Positions 32,757 to 35,945 of a stretch of DNA of 35,945 bases are shown here, one piece after another. The stretch covers positions 1-35,945 of the forward strand of contig CALYAD010000066.1 in assembly GCA_944393415.1 (NCBI GenBank), in the 5' to 3' direction. The stretch is from an uncultured Clostridia bacterium (GTDB lineage Bacteria > Bacillota > Clostridia > Oscillospirales > CAG-272). Both the position numbers and the translations under genes were made by a program. Numbering within the stretch: position 1 is the stretch's first letter; each line of letters starts with the position of its first letter. The notes beneath the pieces are model-generated. The model was not told the DNA's origin and made no database searches. It worked only from the letters and a program-made list of their open reading frames with translations.

Positions 32757-35663
32757 TCATTCTCCTTTGTAGTTGTAGATGATAGTGTACTCGCCGATGT
32801 TATAATTCCAATCTAACCCTTTTTGGATGGTATTCCACCGCGTTTCTGTTCCACTGTAATTAATTGTTGTCAGAGAGGCACAGTTATAGAACGCCTTCTC
32901 GCCTATTAAAGTAACGCTGTCAGGAATAGTAATGCTGGTCAGCGAGGAGCAGCTGTAGAACGCAGAAGTGCCGATGGATGAAACGCTGTCAGGAATGGTA
33001 ACGATTGTCAGCGAGGAGCAATGCTTAAACGCGCAATCAGCGATCAACAGAGTATCGGCTTTAATGGAATATGAGCCTGATATTGTGGTTTTAGCTTCAA
33101 TTAAGTATTTTCCGATATACAGTACTTCATTCTCCCAGTTATGGTCATTGCTGTAATATTCGGTACCGTAGAACGCAAAAGCTCCAATGTAAGAAACGCT
33201 GTTACCTATAGTAATGCCGCTCAGCGAGTAGCAGCAGTAGAACGCAGAATCTCCAATGGAAGAAACGCTGTTGGGAATAGTAACGCTTGTCAGCGAGGAG
33301 CAGCCGAAGAACGCCTTCTCGCCGATCGAATCAACGCCGTTGCCTATAGTAATACTGCTCAGAGAAGAGCAGTCAACGAACGCAGAAGCGCCGATGGAAG
33401 AAACGCTGTCGGGAATAGTAATACTGCTCAGCGAGGAGCAGCAGTAGAATGCCTTCTCGCCGATCGAATCAACGCCGTTGCCTATAGTAATACTGCTCAG
33501 CGAGGAGCAGCCGGAGAACACAGAATCCCCAATGAAAGAAACACTGTCGGGAATAGTAATACTGCTCAGCGAGGAGCAGTCGGCGAACGCAGAATCTCCA
33601 ATGAAAGTAACGCTGTCCGGAATAGTAACACTGTTCAGTGAGGTGCAGTCAGCGAACATACCACGGGCAATAGAGGAAACGCCGTTATCTATGGTAACGC
33701 CTGTCAGAGAATTACAGTCCCGGAACGCATAATCAGCGACCAACCGAGTATCGGCTTTAATGGAATATGAGCCTGATATTGTGGTTTTAGCTTCAATTAA
33801 ATATTTTCCGATATACAGCACTCCGTTTTCCCAGTTACGGTCATTATTGTAATATCCGGTATCATCGAACGCAGAAGAGCTAATGTAAGAAACGCTGTTT
33901 CCTATAGTAATGTCGGTCAGAGAGGAGCAATTACGGAACGCATCAGATTCAATTGAAACAACGCTGTCAGGAATGGTGACGCTTGTCAGAGAGGAGTATC
34001 CAAAGAATGCATAGGAGCTAACGGAAGTAACGCTGTCAGGAATAACAAGCTCAGTTACAAGTGTTCCATTTAGATATAAATTATGTGCATAATATAACGG
34101 ATTTGCAATATCGCCACCAAAATTAATATTGCACCAATTGCCAATATCTGTTATATATACATCCGTCAGAGAGATGCAGTCGTAGAACGCGGAATGACCG
34201 ATGGAGGTAACGCTGTCGGGAATAGTAACACTGGTCAAAGAAATGCAGCCGGAGAACATCATGTAGTTAATGGAGGAAACGCCGTTACCTATAGTAACAC
34301 CGCTCAGAGCGGTGCAGTCGGAGAACCCGGAACGGCCGATGGAGGTAACGCTGTCGGGAATAGTAATGCTGGTCAGAGAGGTGCATCCGGAGAACGCGGA
34401 ATAGCCGATGGAGGTAACGCTGTCGGGAATAGTAATGCTGGTCAGAGCGATGCAGCCGGAGAACGCGGAAGGTCCGATGGAGGTAACGCTGTCGGGAATA
34501 GTAATACTGCTCAGAGAGGTGCAGCCGGAGAACGCGGAAGGTCCAATGGAGGTAACGCTGTCCGGAATAGTAATACTGCTCAGAGAGGTGCAGTTCTCGA
34601 ACATAGAAGGAGCAATGTAGGAAACTCCGTCGCCTATAGTAATGCTGGTCAGAGAGGTGCAGGAATTGAACACCCAGGAGCCAATGAAAGTAACGCTGCC
34701 GGGAATAGTAACAGCGCTCAGAGAGGTGCATCCGGAGAACGCGGAAGTTTCAACGGAAGCAACACTGTCCGGAATAGTAACACTGCTCAGTGAGGTGCAG
34801 TCAGCGAACATACCGTGGGCAATAGAGGAAACGCCGTTATCTATGGTAACGCCTGTCAGAGAAGTACAGTCCCGGAACGCATAATCAGCGACCAACCTAG
34901 TATCGGCTTTAATGGAATATGAACCTGATATTGTGGTTTTAGCTTTAATTAAATATTTTCCGATATACAGCACTCCGTTTTCCCAGTTACTGTCATTATT
35001 GTAATATCCGGTGCCTTCGAACGCATGCTCGCCAATTGAGGTAACACTGTCGGGGATAGTAACACTGTTAAGAGAGGAGCAGCCGGAGAACGCGGAAGTG
35101 CCGATGGAAGAAACACTGTTTCCTATAGTAATGCTGGTTAGAGAGGAGCAGCCGGAGAATGTCTCAAATTCAATGGAAGCAACGCTGTCAGGAATAGAAA
35201 CGCTTGTCAGCGAGGAGCAATCCTCGAACGCATAAGAACCAATGGAGGTAACGCTGTTACCAATAGTAATGCTATTCAAAGAGGTGCATTTATGGAATGC
35301 CCAGGAGCCAATGGAAGTAACGCTGTCGGGAATAGTAACACTGGTCAGAGAGAAGCAGTTATAGAATGCCTTATTTTCAATGGAAGAAACTGGCTTGCCG
35401 TTATAACCGTAAGGAATAACGATATCTGTTGCGGTAACACTTCCGATACCGGCAACCACATAAGCGGTTTTATCATTGTTTAATTCAAACTCAAGCCCCT
35501 CGGTATATTCCCACGCCATGCCGCAAAGCGCACAGATGTTGTCGGCTGTGTAATTATGTATTCCGGCCTCGCAGCCGTCTGCCGGTTCGGTTTTGCAGGC
35601 GGCAAGCGTGCAGATAAGGCAGAAAAAAAGTGCAGAAATTAGAATTTTTCTTAACGCTTTCAT
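32757..35663 (-). CDS. BspA-like leucine-rich repeat lipoprotein
   Basis: A 968-residue surface protein. The N-terminus MKALRKILISALFFCLICTL ends in the lipobox LAAC, so it should be a lipid-anchored lipoprotein. A short segment with CEAGIHNY and CALCGM (four possible metal ligands) follows. The rest is tandem LRR_5 (BspA/Treponema type) repeats of about 23 residues, of the form SLTSITIPDSVTSIGxxAF. Three interruptions carry a GYYNNDxNWENGVLYIGKYL block. Such proteins bind host or bacterial surfaces in some species; no ligand is indicated here. ATG at 35663 is preferred to the ATG at 35675, which abuts the AAAGGA; the chosen start has it 12 bases ahead. No sortase motif. A promoter is at 35765-35793. 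Confidence 0.9.
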   Translation of the reverse strand: MKALRKILISALFFCLICTLAACKTEPADGCEAGIHNYTADNICALCGMAWEYTEGLEFELNNDKTAYVVAGIGSVTATDIVIPYGYNGKPVSSIENKAFYNCFSLTSVTIPDSVTSIGSWAFHKCTSLNSITIGNSVTSIGSYAFEDCSSLTSVSIPDSVASIEFETFSGCSSLTSITIGNSVSSIGTSAFSGCSSLNSVTIPDSVTSIGEHAFEGTGYYNNDSNWENGVLYIGKYLIKAKTTISGSYSIKADTRLVADYAFRDCTSLTGVTIDNGVSSIAHGMFADCTSLSSVTIPDSVASVETSAFSGCTSLSAVTIPGSVTFIGSWVFNSCTSLTSITIGDGVSYIAPSMFENCTSLSSITIPDSVTSIGPSAFSGCTSLSSITIPDSVTSIGPSAFSGCIALTSITIPDSVTSIGYSAFSGCTSLTSITIPDSVTSIGRSGFSDCTALSGVTIGNGVSSINYMMFSGCISLTSVTIPDSVTSIGHSAFYDCISLTDVYITDIGNWCNINFGGDIANPLYYAHNLYLNGTLVTELVIPDSVTSVSSYAFFGYSSLTSVTIPDSVVSIESDAFRNCSSLTDITIGNSVSYISSSAFDDTGYYNNDRNWENGVLYIGKYLIEAKTTISGSYSIKADTRLVADYAFRDCNSLTGVTIDNGVSSIARGMFADCTSLNSVTIPDSVTFIGDSAFADCSSLSSITIPDSVSFIGDSVFSGCSSLSSITIGNGVDSIGEKAFYCCSSLSSITIPDSVSSIGASAFVDCSSLSSITIGNGVDSIGEKAFFGCSSLTSVTIPNSVSSIGDSAFYCCYSLSGITIGNSVSYIGAFAFYGTEYYSNDHNWENEVLYIGKYLIEAKTTISGSYSIKADTLLIADCAFKHCSSLTIVTIPDSVSSIGTSAFYSCSSLTSITIPDSVTLIGEKAFYNCASLTTINYSGTETRWNTIQKGLDWNYNIGEYTIIYNYKGE
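33609..35012. repeat. Long in-frame duplication inside the LRR gene
   Basis: Segments 33609-33860 and 34761-35012 (252 bases each) are nearly identical and are offset by exactly 1152 bases (384 codons). Both contain the GYYNND-NWENG-LYIGKYL block and the following repeats. A third, more diverged copy of the same block is at about 33030-33164. Confidence 0.85.
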
Positions 35664-35764
35664 AATTATCGTCATTCCTTTCTTATTTCGGATTCACGTT
35701 CAGTGGGTTTCGTCGCTTGCAGAGCCGCTCGGACCTTGAAGGTGCGAAAGCATTTGTTTTCTTA

Positions 35765-35793
35765 AGTATACCATATGGTCTTGTTTTTGTAAA
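35765..35793 (-). promoter_or_regulatory. Promoter of the LRR lipoprotein gene
   Basis: On the minus strand TTTACA (35788-35793), a 17-base spacer and TATACT (35765-35770), giving a leader of about 95 bases. Confidence 0.75.
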
Positions 35794-35885
35794 TACTTTT
35801 ACGGATTTTTCTAAGGAACCTTTTTTACTTGGATTATAATAGTAAGTGCAACTGTAGAAAAAGAGAGGCAAAAAGGTGAAAAAGG

Positions 35886-35914
35886 ATTGCAACTCACTGA
35901 AAAAACCTTTATAA
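35886..35914 (+). promoter_or_regulatory. Promoter pointing out of the right edge
   Basis: TTGCAA (35886-35891), a 17-base spacer and TATAAT (35909-35914). The last bases of the window (AAGAAAGGAAA) match the ribosome binding sites of this region, so a plus-strand gene should start just beyond 35945. Confidence 0.8.
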
Positions 35915-35945
35915 TGGTAAATGACGAGTAAACCAAGAAAGGAAA

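Noticed and set aside
32757..35663. Regularly spaced short repeats, CRISPR-like at first sight, and long ORFs on the plus strand
   Set aside because: The period is about 69 bases in one open minus-strand frame encoding LRR_5 units; the units vary and there are no spacers or cas genes. The plus-strand ORFs are shadows of this repeat.

Overview
The window looks like a chromosomal segment of an anaerobic Bacillota bacterium of the class Clostridia, probably an uncultured gut or rumen member. The case rests on gene content: a Gram-positive LexA with a GAAC-N4-GTTC SOS box, GdpP, T-box riboswitches, a ferredoxin-dependent 2-oxoacid oxidoreductase, fucose catabolism and a BspA-like leucine-rich lipoprotein. 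Base composition is mid-range and genes lie on both strands. Shine-Dalgarno sequences are often AAAGGA or GGAGG. The species cannot be fixed from this sequence.

Left part (1-7.6 kb): a double-domain ECF-type transporter ATPase overlaps a small YgbA-family protein. Then comes a minus-strand fucose pair (fucI, then a cytoplasmic GH29 alpha-L-fucosidase) divergent from an AraC-type regulator, with a long palindrome and a clear promoter between them. An M14 zinc carboxypeptidase follows on the minus strand. Middle left (7.7-14 kb): lexA and a GNAT acetyltransferase, a cation-efflux protein with a Mn-type metal motif, a fused AroE-AroK enzyme, an AT-rich orphan gene bracketed by dispersed repeats, and rsgA. 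Middle (14-22.9 kb): gdpP (minus), divergent from rplI-dnaB, then tilS, ftsH and a tRNA-Val(CAC).

Right part (22.9-32.7 kb) is the most interesting. A minus-strand system has two paralogous proteins, each fusing an XRE helix-turn-helix, a cupin and an AMP-forming acyl-CoA ligase. Each has its own sigma-A-type promoter and its own T-box leader. By alignment of the two Stem I bases, the specifier codons read AUC (Ile) upstream of one and GUA (Val) upstream of the other. The Val-type ligase heads an operon with a ParA/MinD-like ATPase and a four-subunit 2-oxoacid:ferredoxin oxidoreductase of the VOR type. Induction by uncharged branched-chain tRNAs fits a biosynthetic route: exogenous isobutyrate or 2-methylbutyrate is activated to the acyl-CoA, reductively carboxylated to the 2-oxoacid, then transaminated to Val or Ile. 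Reductive carboxylation of branched volatile fatty acids is known in rumen anaerobes. T-box control and the regulator-enzyme fusion are what stand out here. Substrate and direction are inferred.

The right end holds a large leucine-rich-repeat lipoprotein gene (minus) with a recent in-frame internal duplication, and a promoter plus ribosome binding site pointing out of the window. Three dispersed intergenic families run through the window: a two-hairpin element (A), an inverted pair of GC-rich hairpin elements (B), and terminator-like palindromes with an AAAAGTTTTT-type lead (C).
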